DNA from: Thamnidium elegans
Taxonomy: Eukaryota; Mucoromycota; Mucoromycetes; Mucorales; Mucoraceae
Reading direction: 5' to 3'
Length of the DNA: 64,000 bases
NCBI GenBank assembly: GCA_025201345.1
Contig: JAIXMG010000004.1
Location: 248,001-312,000 of the forward strand
The position numbers were made by a program, and so were the translations under genes. Of the stretch, positions 47,797 to 59,674 are shown piece after piece. How positions within the stretch are numbered: position 1 is the first letter of the stretch; each line of letters starts with the position of its first letter. Below the pieces are notes generated by a model, which made no database searches, was not told where the DNA came from, and saw nothing but the letters and a program-made list of their open reading frames with translations.

Positions 47797-49016
47797 GTAA
47801 TCAAAATAGTAGAGGCAGTTTGTCGTCCTCCCCTCCCCCCCCCCTTTTTTTTTTTTTTTTTTTTTTGTAATCTAAACTTATTTGTCTTATATTATGATTC
47901 ATCTATTGTTAATAAAGTTTGTTTTATAGCGATACCATACAATGGTTTGATGCTCCGTCTAAACCGTTAGTAGACCTACTAATAGTATGACAGTGTAAAA
48001 TATCGTATTTCCGTAAATACGGCAACGACTTATCTAATCGAAATATTGGGAATTTTAACTAGAGCTAACTGGGGACTAGTCTGATGCTTTTTTTTTTTTT
48101 TTTTTAAAAAAAAAATGAAAACCTGGGGTAGCTTTCCATATATGCCGATATAGCTGTTTATTAAAGGTGAAGCACTCTACACATGACATATATTTTCGCC
48201 TAAACTTTCAAGCTAAAAGTAAGACATCATGTTCCTTTTGTATCTTCACATGAAATCAGATAGTTATTTCAATTTTTGCATAAAACCTATCAACGTATAA
48301 GCGGATTTCCGTAATGTGTATTCGTAGTATTCAAATACTTCTCACGATAGTTTTTTATCCGTTTATATACACTTGCGAAGGCTTATTACCAAGGCTTTTC
48401 ATGATAAATGAACCTCTTTAAGTTACCAAGTCTACTGTTTACGCATATACGATAGACTATCAATTTTTAAAACATTGAGACGTAAATAAATAAATAAAAA
48501 AGTGCCAAGCATACCAATTAAGAGTATATACTTGTACAATATTACCTCGAATTACAAAAGAACCTATTACGCCGGTTAGTCTGATAACTTAAATTAACGG
48601 ATAAGCCGGATAATCATTATAATTTACCCAGTGAAAGTTTATAACTAAATGTTATAACATACAGTTTATATGTAACACAAAACAAGATAAATCCTTATTT
48701 TAAAAATATATTTGCTAAAAGAAAAAGAGAAGAATTTAATATCGTTTATCCTTTACCAGAGATATATTTCGACTAATCCAATTTTAAATAAGTCGCGTGT
48801 AATAATATTACTATACCTTAATAATAGAAATGTACCCATTTAAAATAATTGAGGTATGTTATGCAAAGAAGGGTAATTGCATTATAATAACCGCCTGTAT
48901 CATAACGTCGCTACAACTTGAACCAACTTTTATGCGCTAGTTACAGCTTCCGCTCCTTATAACTCTGATATCTAGAAAAGTAATTATATGCTTAGAAATA
49001 AACCCTCTTACTACGG

Positions 49017-49051
49017 TAGCGGTTGCGGTTGCGGTTGCACCGCAACCGCTA
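49017..49051. repeat. GC-rich 13-bp hairpin with GCGGTT repeats
   Basis: Arms TAGCGGTTGCGGT (49017-49029) and ACCGCAACCGCTA (49039-49051) are perfect reverse complements around a 9-nt spacer. Three tandem GCGGTT-type units make up the left side. It is conspicuous in DNA of very low GC. Confidence 0.6.
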
Positions 49052-50434
49052 TGATGCTCTCATTTAATAATGGAACGATAGAAAAAAAAAAGGAGAAAGG
49101 TACGGACTAAAATAAATAAGCTATATAATAAAGTCTGTGATTTTCTAAGAATGATCCGGGCTCCAGAGAATCCCTATTGCTGGCTTAAACTGCTGCTGAG
49201 TCTATAATTATGCAATCATCTTTAAATTGTGAAATGAGTACAAACGTTGGTGAATCCCTAGAAACAAAAGCCAAGATCTCGAGTTTCCTTATCTTCCTTT
49301 GAAAGATTTGAATCTATAAACAACACATAATATAATTTTATTTTTTTTGCATAATTACGTCTTCATTACTCAATAACATTATTTTTATAATTCCGCATTA
49401 TATTTTTATTATTTTTTATAGGTATACGCCTAATATTTAATATCTTTACGATATCAAAGGATGGTAGCACTAGGTACGATTTCAGTACTACAAGAGAACA
49501 TATGCACGTAGCTTTTTTTTTTTTTTTTTTTACTCTGTTAAAATCAATTTGATGAAAAATTAATATCACTCAGCGGTAATTGCTAGCTTGTTATATTTCT
49601 GCTCGAGACTATCAAAAAACCATATTGATGCTTCAGATTATGAGAAGACACCCCTCTTTTTTTTTTTCTGGATTTCATAAGTGGGAGGTGGAGAGGAACT
49701 CTTTCATCTTTTTACTAGACTTTTTGGATTCATTGATTTCTCAGATATGAGCTGTCACTTTTTTTTTAGAGCAATTTATTATAAACTACGATTTTAATGT
49801 AAAATTTTTAAGCGGTTAGATATTATAAATAATAATAATTGGTCTCGAGATCGTACAGATCAGTTAAAAATTGAGACACATGTTTTAAATGATAAGATCT
49901 TTTTTTTTAAAAGAAAAGATAGATTTGTTGGTAAGTTTTCAACAACAAAAAAAGAGCGTGCAAATTTTTTAGTTAGTGCAACGAAATATATCTTTTTATC
50001 TTGGACGTTCTGTTTAGTCAAATTCCGACATTTTTTTTTTTTTTTATCTGTATAGAAGCCCGGGCAGTAAGGTACATGTGTGACATCATGATCATTTAGA
50101 TCGTTTAATAACTAAAATAAGAAGATATTATATGAAGATCAAATGAAAGGGTATGTACTGTTGAACGAAAATATTACCTAATACAAAAGGGTGCTATTTC
50201 CATCCTTCTATGGCATATTTCTCTTGGGTGAAAAATAAAATAAAATAATCATTTCATCTGCAGCAAAAATAGATGGCCGCGGGGGAGTATCCATATTAAG
50301 AAAACCCTCCAAGGTGTCAGTAACCGACAAGGATACTGTTTTTCTATTTTGCTTGATTATTAAAATTCCGGTTCTACTTGTTTGGTTTTTGACATGTTTA
50401 TACTGTTTTGGTTACACGAATGAATTAGATTGTC

Positions 50435-50462
50435 CCCCAAAATAGAAGATATTATTTTGGGG
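50435..50462. repeat. 10-bp perfect inverted repeat
   Basis: CCCCAAAATA and TATTTTGGGG separated by 8 nt, about 280 bp upstream of the acetyl-CoA synthetase start. It could be a transcription-factor palindrome, an element end, or a hairpin. Confidence 0.45.
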
Positions 50463-50741
50463 TAAAAAAAAAAAATGAGCTGGGATAACTCTAACATGGA
50501 AAAAGGTTTTTGAACAATTAAACCTGTCAAATATAACATAACTGACTTTGTGACGTATAGGAAGTGGTTGGTTCAAATACCTCTTGTAAATCGGGAAACA
50601 ATTTTTTTTTTCTTCGGGTATAGAATTAAAAAAAAAAGAGTCATATAAATAATATCTAATAATCTTTAAATCTTCATCGTAATACTATTCTTTTCCTCCC
50701 CTTTCTTTTTTTTTTTAATTTTATTTACCTTACAAAAAAAC

Positions 50742-52312
50742 ATGCCTCATTCTACTGAGAATCCTACTGAGGAACAAATTCAAGTTCCTGAAATTATCAC
50801 CCACCCAGTACCTAGCCGTCTTCTCGATTCTAAACAATGTCCTACTCCTCATGTCAATTCTATGGAACAATATCGCGCTATGTGGACAGAAAGTGTTGAA
50901 GAACCTAACAAGTTTTTTGGAAATGTATGTGTGGTTTTTTTTTATTTTATTATTATTTACTTGTATTAATTTTTTTTTTTTTTTTTTTTTAAAAAAACGA
51001 ATAGCTTGCTCGTGAACTTTTAAGTTGGGATAAACCTTTTGAGACAGTCAGTCACGGTTCTTTTGAAAACGGAGATGTAGCTTGGTTTGTAGGAGGCGAA
51101 TTAAACGCTTGTTATAACGCCGTTGATCGCCATGCCTATACAAACCCCGATAACATTGCTATTATTCATGAAGGAGATGAGCCTTCTGATGTACGTCGTA
51201 TTAGTTACGGAGAGCTTTTGCGTGAGGTTTCACGTATGGGTAATGTTCTCAAGAGCCTTGGTGTCCGTAAAGGTGATAATGTTGCTATTTATATGCCCAT
51301 GATTCCCGAAACTTTAATTGCCATGTTGGCCTGTGCTCGTATTGGTGCTTGTCACTCAGTCGTTTTCGCTGGTTTCTCTGCCGATTCACTTCTTGACCGT
51401 GTTGCTGATTGTGGCGCTCACGTTGTCATTACTTCGGATGAAGGCAGACGCGGTGGTAAGAACATTGCTACAAAGAGAATTGTTGATGATGCTTTAAGTA
51501 AAGAGTCTGCTCATCAAGTTGAACATGTTATTGTCTATAAGCGTACCGGTTCTGAAGTCCCCATGATGGAGAACCGTGATCTTTGGTGGCATAGCGAGAT
51601 GGAAAAGGCTCGCTCTGTCTGTCCTTATGAACGTATGAGTGCTGAAGATCCTCTCTTTTTACTTTATACTTCCGGTTCTACTGGTGCTCCCAAGGGTGTT
51701 GTTCATACCACTGGTGGTTACATTTTAGGTGCTGCCGCAACTGTCAAATATATCTTTGATGTTCATCCCGGTGATGTTTATGCTTGTATGGCTGATGTTG
51801 GATGGTAAATATTTTTTTTAAAAAATATATATATATGTTGGTGGTTTCTGACATTTTTTTTTAATAGGGTTACTGGTCACACTTACATTACCTACGGTCC
51901 TCTTACTCTCGGTGTTACCACCGTTTTATTTGAATCTACACCCACGTACCCTGATCCTAGCCGTTTCTGGCAATTGATTGAAAAGCACAAGGTCACTCAA
52001 TTTTATACCGCCCCTACAGCTATTCGTGCACTTCAACGTTTAGGTGATAAATGGTTGGATAACATTGATCTTTCTAGTTTGCGTGTTATTGGTTCCGTTG
52101 GTGAACCTATTAACCCCGAAGCTTGGAACTGGTACAATGAAAATGTTGGTAAGGGTCAATGCGCCGTTGTTGATACCTACTGGCAAACAGAGACTGGTTC
52201 TATTATTATCAGCCCTCTTCCTGGATGTACTCCTACCAAGGCTGGCTCTGCCACTCTTCCTTTCTTCGGTATCAAGCCTATTATCCTTGAACCCTCTGTA
52301 AGTTTTTTTTTT

Positions 52313-52343
<31 letters not shown>

Positions 52344-52978
52344 CTTAAAAACTTGATACTAATTTTTTTTTTCTTTCTTAGACTGGTAACGTTGTTACTG
52401 CCGTCGATGAAACTGGTGTTCTTGCTATTAAGCAATCATGGCCTTCTATGGCTCGTTCTGTTTATAACAACCACTCTCGTTTCTTGGACACCTATACCAA
52501 GCCTTACCCTGGCTACTACTATACTGGAGATGGTGCTTCTGTCGATAAGGACGGTTATGTCTGGATCAGAGGACGTGTCGATGATGTTATCAATGTTTCC
52601 GGCCATCGTCTTTCTACTTCAGAAATCGAAGCAGCACTTATTGTTCACGAAGCAGTTTCTGAATCCGCAGTTGTTGGTGCTCATGACGATTTAACTGGTC
52701 AAGCTATTCATGCTTTTGTTTCATTAAAGTCTCATTGTCAAGTAAGCGATGGTCTTGAACGTGAATTAATTTTAACAGTTCGTAAAATCATTGGTCCTTT
52801 TGCTTCTCCTAAGCGTATTCATATCGTTCGTGAACATCCCAAGACTCGTTCTGGAAAGATCGTTCGTCGTATTCTTCGTAAGATCGTTAACGGTGAACAA
52901 AACCAACTTGGTGATACCTCTACTTTGGCTGATCCTTCTGTTATTCCCTCTATTGTCTCTCAAGTTCACAAGAAATAA
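50742..52978 (+). CDS. ACS1: Acetyl-CoA synthetase (AMP-forming)
   Basis: Four exons, about 660 residues, the full family length. It starts [20 protein letters not shown]. Domains and motifs: the ACS N-terminal region with [13 protein letters not shown] and [17 protein letters not shown], the A3 P-loop [34 protein letters not shown] (split by an intron), [15 protein letters not shown] [47 protein letters not shown], and the catalytic, acetylatable Lys in [15 protein letters not shown]. It makes acetyl-CoA from acetate, ATP and CoA; cytosolic, needed for growth on acetate or ethanol and for histone acetylation. No targeting signal. Introns at about 50925-51003, 51807-51866 and 52299-52380 are T/A rich. 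Codon use is relatively biased, suggesting good expression. Confidence 0.97.
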
Positions 52979-53238
52979 ATCTCTCTTTTTTTTAGAAGTC
53001 AAGGGTAAAAATTAATTAATACACGACATTCTACCAAAAAACAAAAAAACAAAAAAACCACATCCATCCATATTGTATTTATGATCACTTTTTTTAGAGA
53101 AAATAGATTCCCCCCTTTTTTATACAGTTTATACAGCATAATTTTTATTTTATTTTTGCTGTAAAACTTTTTCTTATTTGTAATTAATTCTAATTTTACC
53201 CATCTAATAATAATAATAAAAAGCTGATATCATTACGC

Positions 53239-53269
<31 letters not shown>

Positions 53270-54204
53270 GTCCTACTTTGTGGTATTATATTAAGGTTTG
53301 AGGATCTACGCGAGAAACTTTAACTGTGGTATTTTTAATAAAATAACAGTTTTTGATTAAATTAATTTTGCATTACACTGCGGTTTTGATCACTTCAAAG
53401 TATCTTTTATGGGAAAAAACGTCTCTTTTTTTTTTCTATTGTGTGATTATTCCTTATGTTTTCGAACCGACGCATAAAGTTTTCGTTTAAAATATAATGG
53501 TTATGAACAGATAATTATCCCTAATAAATCTAGAAACTATTCGTTCTTCACTTTGTAAATATTCTGCAAGTACTTTTTTTTTTCCAGACACTTTAGCGTG
53601 GTAGATAAATGCGATGATTAATTTCCGTATTTACTAAATTTCCATAAAGAAAAAACCATCTTGTACCACGATAATATTCCTTATGACCAAGAAAGAGTGA
53701 ACTATTTAAACAAAGGAAAGAAATTAGACGATGAAGGGTAGCATTTTCTTTTTTAAAAAAAAAGGGAATATATCTTTACTATCATTCGGATTGTTTCTTT
53801 AAACAAAAAGTTTTTGATTCCGTATTATTGGTGCGGCAAAATATTAATGTGCTCGTTTCTTTTTATAATCACATTTCCCTTATAAATAATAAAAAAAAAA
53901 AAGAAAAAAAAAGTATTTTTAAGTGACTGTTAACGTCCTTTGCCCAGTATCGCTTTTTTTTTCTTTCTACTTCTTTTTCGTTTGGTATATCATTATTTAT
54001 TTTTTTATATTTAAAAGGAAATACGCATTAAAGTTACTAATAAGCTTATTTTTTTTTATCTATATTTTTCTGTGTATATCTTTTTTTTTTTTGTTTCCAA
54101 AAAAAAAATAAAAATAAAAAAAAATAGAGCGTAACTTTTTTTTTTTATATATATAATATACGTATTTATCTTTTTTTCTCTCAAAAAAGAAAAAAGTTAA
54201 AAAT
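52979..54204. other. Intergenic, 1.2 kb
   Basis: 3' region of ACS and promoter of the DUF3020 gene. Contains a poly(A) run of about 26 (53240-53266) and dense T/A homopolymers from 53880 to 54190 just before the next start codon. No gene. Confidence 0.35.
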
Positions 54205-56006
54205 ATGGATCAAGCAACTAGGGAACCAAGCGTGGATGAGACTGTCATTACCTTGGCATCTATTAAAAATGACCCAGAGACTGAACCCGTACAAGTAACT
54301 GAACCTATGGACATTGATACCAATGAAAGTAACAATAATAGCGTTCCTTCATCTCCCGCTCTTACACTTCCTCCCTCCCTTCCTCCTACGCTTCCTTCTA
54401 CAACCAATCACGTTGTTACTTCTGAAGCTGATACCAGTAACACCATGGCAGACCAACAACAACAAAATGAGCAAGAAAGACAACATTTACAAGATTTAGA
54501 AGCCATTAGTCAATTACAACAAATGAGCGCTGCACAAACACAAGCACTCGCTTCTGCCGCCGCCGCTGCTTTATCTAACAGTTCTAATTTCCATTTATTT
54601 GCCAACTTTGACTCTAACGCCGCTTTAGCTGCTTCTGTGATTGCCGCTGCTGCTAATGCCAATAATGGTAATTCGAACTCTAGTCCAAGTACTAATACTA
54701 GTAACGATGATATGTTGGCTCAACAACAACAGCAGCAACAACACCAACAACAACAACACCAGCAACAGCAGCAGCAACAACAGCAACAGCAGCAACAGCA
54801 ACAACAAGTTCATCAATTACCTACAGAGATTTTGAAACGTGAGCTCATGAACCAAAAGGTATTGTAAACTGTGTAATAATAACGCGATTTTTATATTATT
54901 CTGTTTTTTTTAAAAAAAAAAATTTTTTTTTTATTAAAGGTGAGAGCAGATAATCGTGAACGTAAAAAACGTTGGAGACAACAAAATGAAGAAAGAAGTA
55001 AGTATACATATTATATACAGATAAAATAGAAAAAGGGAGAGGGGAATTATTCTGTGTATATTAAATAATTGGAAAACCATTAGACAAAGATAATGATCTT
55101 CGTTGTCGTGTCAATAAGAGAGCTCATAAATTATTTGGAAAGGAAGATAGTGAACATAAAAAGAAATGGATTGATGAGGAATTTTTGAAACGTCAACAAA
55201 AGAGAAAGGATAAAGAGCGTAGGAAAGGGTTGGTTGATGATTCGTTAGGTGGACATCACGCGAACCTTGTAGCAGCAGCAGCAGCTAATTCATCCAGCAA
55301 CACGAGCAATAATAATGGTAATATAGACATGTTGAACCACCAAATTACTCCTGGACAACCTATCCAAGGTTTAACAGATGCTAATTATTTAACTTTATTG
55401 TGTAATAATCTTGGTATTCCTGCTGCAGCTCGTAGCTTAATTGGCAGTGCTCACGGTACAGGTAATTCTATCAACAATACTGAAAACACAAATCCAGAAG
55501 TTGTACAACCACAACAGCAACAGCAACAGCAACAGCAACAAGAAGAGGATGGGGATTCTAATGAGGCAAAAGATAACAAGGTACCATTTCCATTTCAATT
55601 ATTAGAAATTTTACAACAATTGCAACAATACCAACCTCAACAACAAACCACAGCGGATGGCGAGGGTACTAGTGAATTTAATTTAACACCAGAACAACAA
55701 CAACAGCAACAGCAATTTACTAATGCCGGTATTTTAAACGATGATGCTAGACCAGAAGAAAGATTGGCTGCGCTGCTAAGCTCTACATTACAAGCTGCTA
55801 ATGCTGCTGCTGTTGCTTCGACTTCTGCTCCAACTATAAAGGAAGAAAATATGGATGAAGATAAACAAAGTACATCCGTTACAGATGGGTCTTCTACAAA
55901 TACTACTGAAGGAACAGATCAACAGCAACAACAACAAACTAACGCTGAATTTCCTATGGATGCCGTATTAACATTAATGCAACTTAACGCTGGTTGGAGA
56001 CAATAA
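54205..56006 (+). CDS. DUF3020-domain nuclear protein with polyGln tracts
   Basis: Three exons, about 540 residues. The central conserved segment spans both introns: RADNRERKKRWRQQNEERNKDNDLRCRVNKRAHKLFG, then EEFLKRQQKRKDKERRK. This matches what I know as DUF3020, a basic region in fungal, probably nuclear or DNA-associated proteins; the Pfam link is from memory. Flanks are low complexity: Asp/Glu- and Pro-rich N terminus (MDIDTNESNNNSVPSSPALT), Ala-rich blocks, a long Gln/His tract (about 30 residues, CAA/CAG at 54721-54807), and further Gln runs near 55510 and 55700. A bZIP-like basic stretch is present but no leucine zipper follows. Probably a transcriptional regulator; targets unknown. 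Confidence 0.8.
54721..54807 (+). repeat. CAA/CAG polyGln-coding microsatellite
   Basis: A near-continuous CAA/CAG/CAC run inside the DUF3020 gene encoding Gln with two or three His. Length-variable tracts like this are typical of fungal transcription regulators. Confidence 0.8.
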
Positions 56007-56156
56007 CTTTTTTCTATCATTTTTAAAACAAACAACAACAACAACAAAAAAAAAGATTTATACATATATAAATATGCCGAAATAGCAATAAAAAAATTAA
56101 CATTCTTTTTTTTTCTCTCTCTCTTCTCTTTTTTTTTTTTTTTTTCTCTCCCTCTT

Positions 56157-57270
56157 ATGTCAACACTATCTACACTTTCATTCGAACTAATCGGCTTAAT
56201 AGCTCAATACTTGAACTTTAAAGACCTTATATGTCTTTCGCAATGTAATAAAAGTTTATACGGGGTGCAAAGAATAGATCAACTATGGAAGGGTTTATGT
56301 AGAATGGAATTTGGTATTCAGTATCACGATCCAAACCAATCCTATAAGCAGTTGTTTTATTCTTGTTGTATGACTGTAAAAGGAAAAGGAGAATATAAAC
56401 GACTACCTTGTAATCATGTTAGGGATGCAGTACAAGATAGAACTGTAACTAAATTAAATCAGTGCCAACGATGTGGTGTACAAGATGATAAAAATTTATT
56501 CTTGTGTATATCAGATAATTGTCATCAAATAAGTAAAGAGTATATATACTTTTTTTTTAAATAATTTTTTTTTTTACTTTTTTTGTTTAGTGTGCGATAG
56601 ACATACAAGACAACACGCAAGACTTGCTCATCCATATCTTCATTCGGTATTTTATAAAATGAATACGTCGGAACTATTCTGTCAAGTGTGTGTAGATTGG
56701 GTAAGAAATATGTATTATTCACACATAACATACGCAAAAAAAAAAAAAAAAAAAAAATTAAAATGGATATAGATTGGTGGACTAGATAGTCATCCAGCAG
56801 AACAATACGTTGCTTCACAAATTACATTAAAATGGGTTCACCATTTTAAACAAGATATATCAATTTTGAATACCAGAAAGTACAGACAAATAGAAAGACA
56901 ACTTCGATGGAAGGATACACCACAATACATCATGAAAGGCGATTTTTGTTTTATTTCTTCTGATTGGATGGTTGAATGGGAAATGTTTGTCGAAGGTTGG
57001 AAGACAACTCGACCTTCAGTCTTGATTGATCAAACACGATTATTATCGCTTGTAAATGAATTAAATCAAGAAGGTACCAACCCTTTTTATTTACACTCCA
57101 ATGGTAGTGTTATGATCATCTCAAGTCAAACATGGGATTATTTATCACGTCACTACAATGTGAAAGGGAAAAAAATTACCGAAGATGATTTATCTCCCGT
57201 TGAAAACTATGCTTCTATTATTCAACGTATTAATTATTGGAAAAAGAGAGCTTTAAATTATACTAGATAA
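56157..57270 (+). CDS. F-box + ZnF-UBP-like + DUSP-like protein
   Basis: Three exons (56157 to about 56530, about 56591-56699, about 56774-57270), about 326 residues. The N terminus is an F-box (LSFELIGLIAQYLNFKDLICLSQCNKSLYGVQRIDQLWKGLC). The middle has a UBP-type zinc finger arrangement: CNHV, CQRC, FLCISDNC, MCDRHTRQHARLAHPYLH and CQVC. The C-terminal third resembles a DUSP domain (GDFCFISSDWMVEWEMFVEGW, RPSVLIDQTRLL, NGSVMIISSQTWDYLSRHYNVKG). ZnF-UBP and DUSP normally occur together in ubiquitin-specific proteases such as USP20/33, but no UCH catalytic Cys or His box is present. Expected role: an SCF substrate receptor or ubiquitin-binding adaptor. Convergent with the patatin gene, stop codons 26 bp apart. 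Confidence 0.8.
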
Positions 57271-57296
57271 AAAAAAAAAAAAAGTTTATTTTTTCT

Positions 57297-58068
57297 TTAA
57301 TGCATGGATCTGGCTCGTTGCTTATTATCAATATATCGACTACGAACAACAACTGGTTCTCGTTCTACATCCATCGCTTTTAATCTTAAAACCGCTCTGT
57401 CAAGTGCTAATTCTATCATACATCTCGTTCTAATAAATGCCATTAAAGGCCAAACAGATCTTTCTCCGTGTAAAATCCTATTATTATATTATTAGTACGC
57501 TTAAAATATATATATTTGTACATGTACATATAAAGCTTTTACCAGTAAGCCAAAGATTTATGAGAGGGGTTTGAGAATAATATGTTTAAATCCTACAACA
57601 ACATGTCAGTTTCTTTTTTTTTATCGGCGTGCATAATAATACTTTACAGAAAATGCAATATCAGGTACAACATTGACATTACCCGACATTTTTTCTTCAA
57701 TAACGCCACGAAAGATATGAGGCAAAATATGAAGTTGATCCAGTTGGTATAAGCGATGCTTAAATTCAGAAGCAAGGATATAAGCGAATTTATGAATTAA
57801 AGTCTCGTGCTGTAAATTTTGAGCCTTAGCAATAAAAGGTATAGCATAAATACTAGCTTGCGATACAATAAAGTGATTTACATTAAAGAGTTCAGAGAGT
57901 CTGTAAAGTGGAGCGTCACTTTCAGCTGGTGTTGTCTCGGACCAATGGTTCCATTTTACAGCAGATGAAATCCATTTAACAATGTTACCGTTCTTATCTT
58001 TAGCCATAAGGTCACAACTACCAAATAAACCAACAGAGGCTGTAGAACAACAAGCTGCACTCCAGATT

Positions 58069-58110
<42 letters not shown>

Positions 58111-59674
58111 GAGTGTTAGTTATTTTATTTTATTTTTAGTGGAAAAGTTTTAGACTTACGACGTTGGGAGCAGTTAAATAATTTAATAACTGGGGTACCT
58201 CTTGTGTACGACTAGAGGAGACACTGATATTCAGTACTCGCTTCGATCGTACATAGGCTTCTTCAAATGTCAGGTCACCTACATTGGTTCTTACACATTC
58301 TTGTAACACCTTCATGTCCATCAAATAACCTATTGGGGAGTGGTAGAGTAACACAATATTAGTATTTTTGCCACATGACCTATTATTACGTATAGTGTAT
58401 TACCATATTTCATAAAACGAGTAACACGTCTTTTGAAATGCCTATTTAATATAACGTCAACGATGGTACCCTCCTTTTTTTTTATTGCGTATATATACGT
58501 GTAAAACTATTCAACTTACCCTTTTTGCCCTTTGTTTGAAAATGCAGTTAAATTAATACCCTCTGGTTGTAGGATATACTTTTTTTTTTTAAAAAAAGAA
58601 AAAAAGAATTAAATAAATATTTCATTTTACGTATAATAGTGATATATTTACCGGTAATTCATCATCAGTGTGAATACAAATTAATGCAGCAATCATGGCA
58701 CCAATGGCGGTACCACTAATAATACGAGGTAACAGACCTTGCTCATTTAATGCTTTTACAACACCAATATGGTATAAAGCTATAGGTATTGATTTTTTTT
58801 TTAATAATGAGGAAAGAATTTTTTACTGCAATTTTATATGTATACCTAAAGCAGTACCACCTTGCAATACTAATGCAGAACAACCGAAACTTTGACGAGT
58901 ATCACTAAAGAATTTAATTTTTGCTTGTGCATCAAAATCAGAAGTAGATTCAATGTACTCAATTTGAGTTACAACTTCTTCCATGTAATCTTCAATTAAC
59001 TTTTTTGTTCTGTATTATAAAGCATGGTTTAGGATAGAGAATACTTTTTTTTTTTTTTTGAAGAAGAAGAAGGTATATATTACCCGACATAGGAATGAGA
59101 AAATAACTTTCTATCGCAAATACCACCAAAATTTCTTAATAAACCACCTCTTAACAAATAAGTCATGTTCTCTACGTCCTTTTCGTTTCTTGCTTTTCTC
59201 AAGTGTTCTAGTCTTGAAGCGATTAATTTATAATCATAAACTCTGGAAGCAGGTTGTTCAACCCACTTGTCATTATCTATATTTGGTATTACTATCTTAT
59301 AATAATTTCATAAAGTGTATATATACACTTACTTAAATGTCTAATAACGAACGTATATAATAAATAATATGAAACAAAATAAGTAATAAAAATCGATTAC
59401 CTATCTAAATCTCTAGCTCTACTTTGCCATTCCTCAAATGTTTCAGCGTTTTTCAATCGATATAATAATCTATTTTCAGGTTTACTTTCTTTATATTGGT
59501 CCCATTTTATCTATATGACAAGTGTTATTTTATATACATAAAAAGCCTTATTCCCTTTTATTTTACCATCCATGGTTGCACCAAGTATTGATAAAGAACA
59601 AGTATTGAACTATAGAGAAAGAAGAGGGTAGGTGCAACTATATATTTTAAAGGATCCCGTAAAACTTTGCTCAT
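57297..59674 (-). CDS. Patatin-like (Tgl3/4/5-type) lipase-family protein, probably catalytically dead
   Basis: At least eight exons, about 620 residues. The start at 59674 gives MSKVLRDPLKYIVAPTLFFLYSSILVLYQYL, a hydrophobic N terminus, then WDQYKESKPENRLLYRLKN and WVEQPASRVYDYKLIASRLEHLRK, typical of Tgl lipases. The patatin core follows: VLQGGTALALYHIGVVKALNEQGLLPRIISGTAIGAMIAALICIHTDDELP. The usual G-x-S-x-G elbow reads GTAIG, with Ala for the nucleophile Ser (58695-58720). In the second dyad region, where relatives have W-x-DGS-x-x-DLP, this reads SETTPAESDAPLYRLSELFNVNHFIVSQ, with no DG. The C-terminal Tgl block (WILHGERSVWPLMAFIRTRCMIELALDRAVLRLKAMD) is kept. The open frame and good splice sites argue against a recent pseudogene. 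It may be a lipid-droplet pseudoenzyme. Confidence 0.85.

Larger units (their letters stand above)
47797..50741. other. Intergenic, 2.9 kb
   Basis: AT-rich, no gene recognised. Notable: a pyrimidine tract at 47829-47867, a T/A homopolymer junction at 48089-48115, a GC-rich hairpin at 49017-49051, and a perfect 10-bp inverted repeat at 50435-50462. The right-hand part is the promoter of acetyl-CoA synthetase. Confidence 0.4.

Noticed and set aside
50560..50600. GGTTCAAATAC resembling a tRNA B box
   Set aside because: No matching A box or cloverleaf could be built around it.
54625..54816. Minus-strand poly-Leu frame opposite the polyGln tract
   Set aside because: Direct antisense of CAA/CAG repeats.
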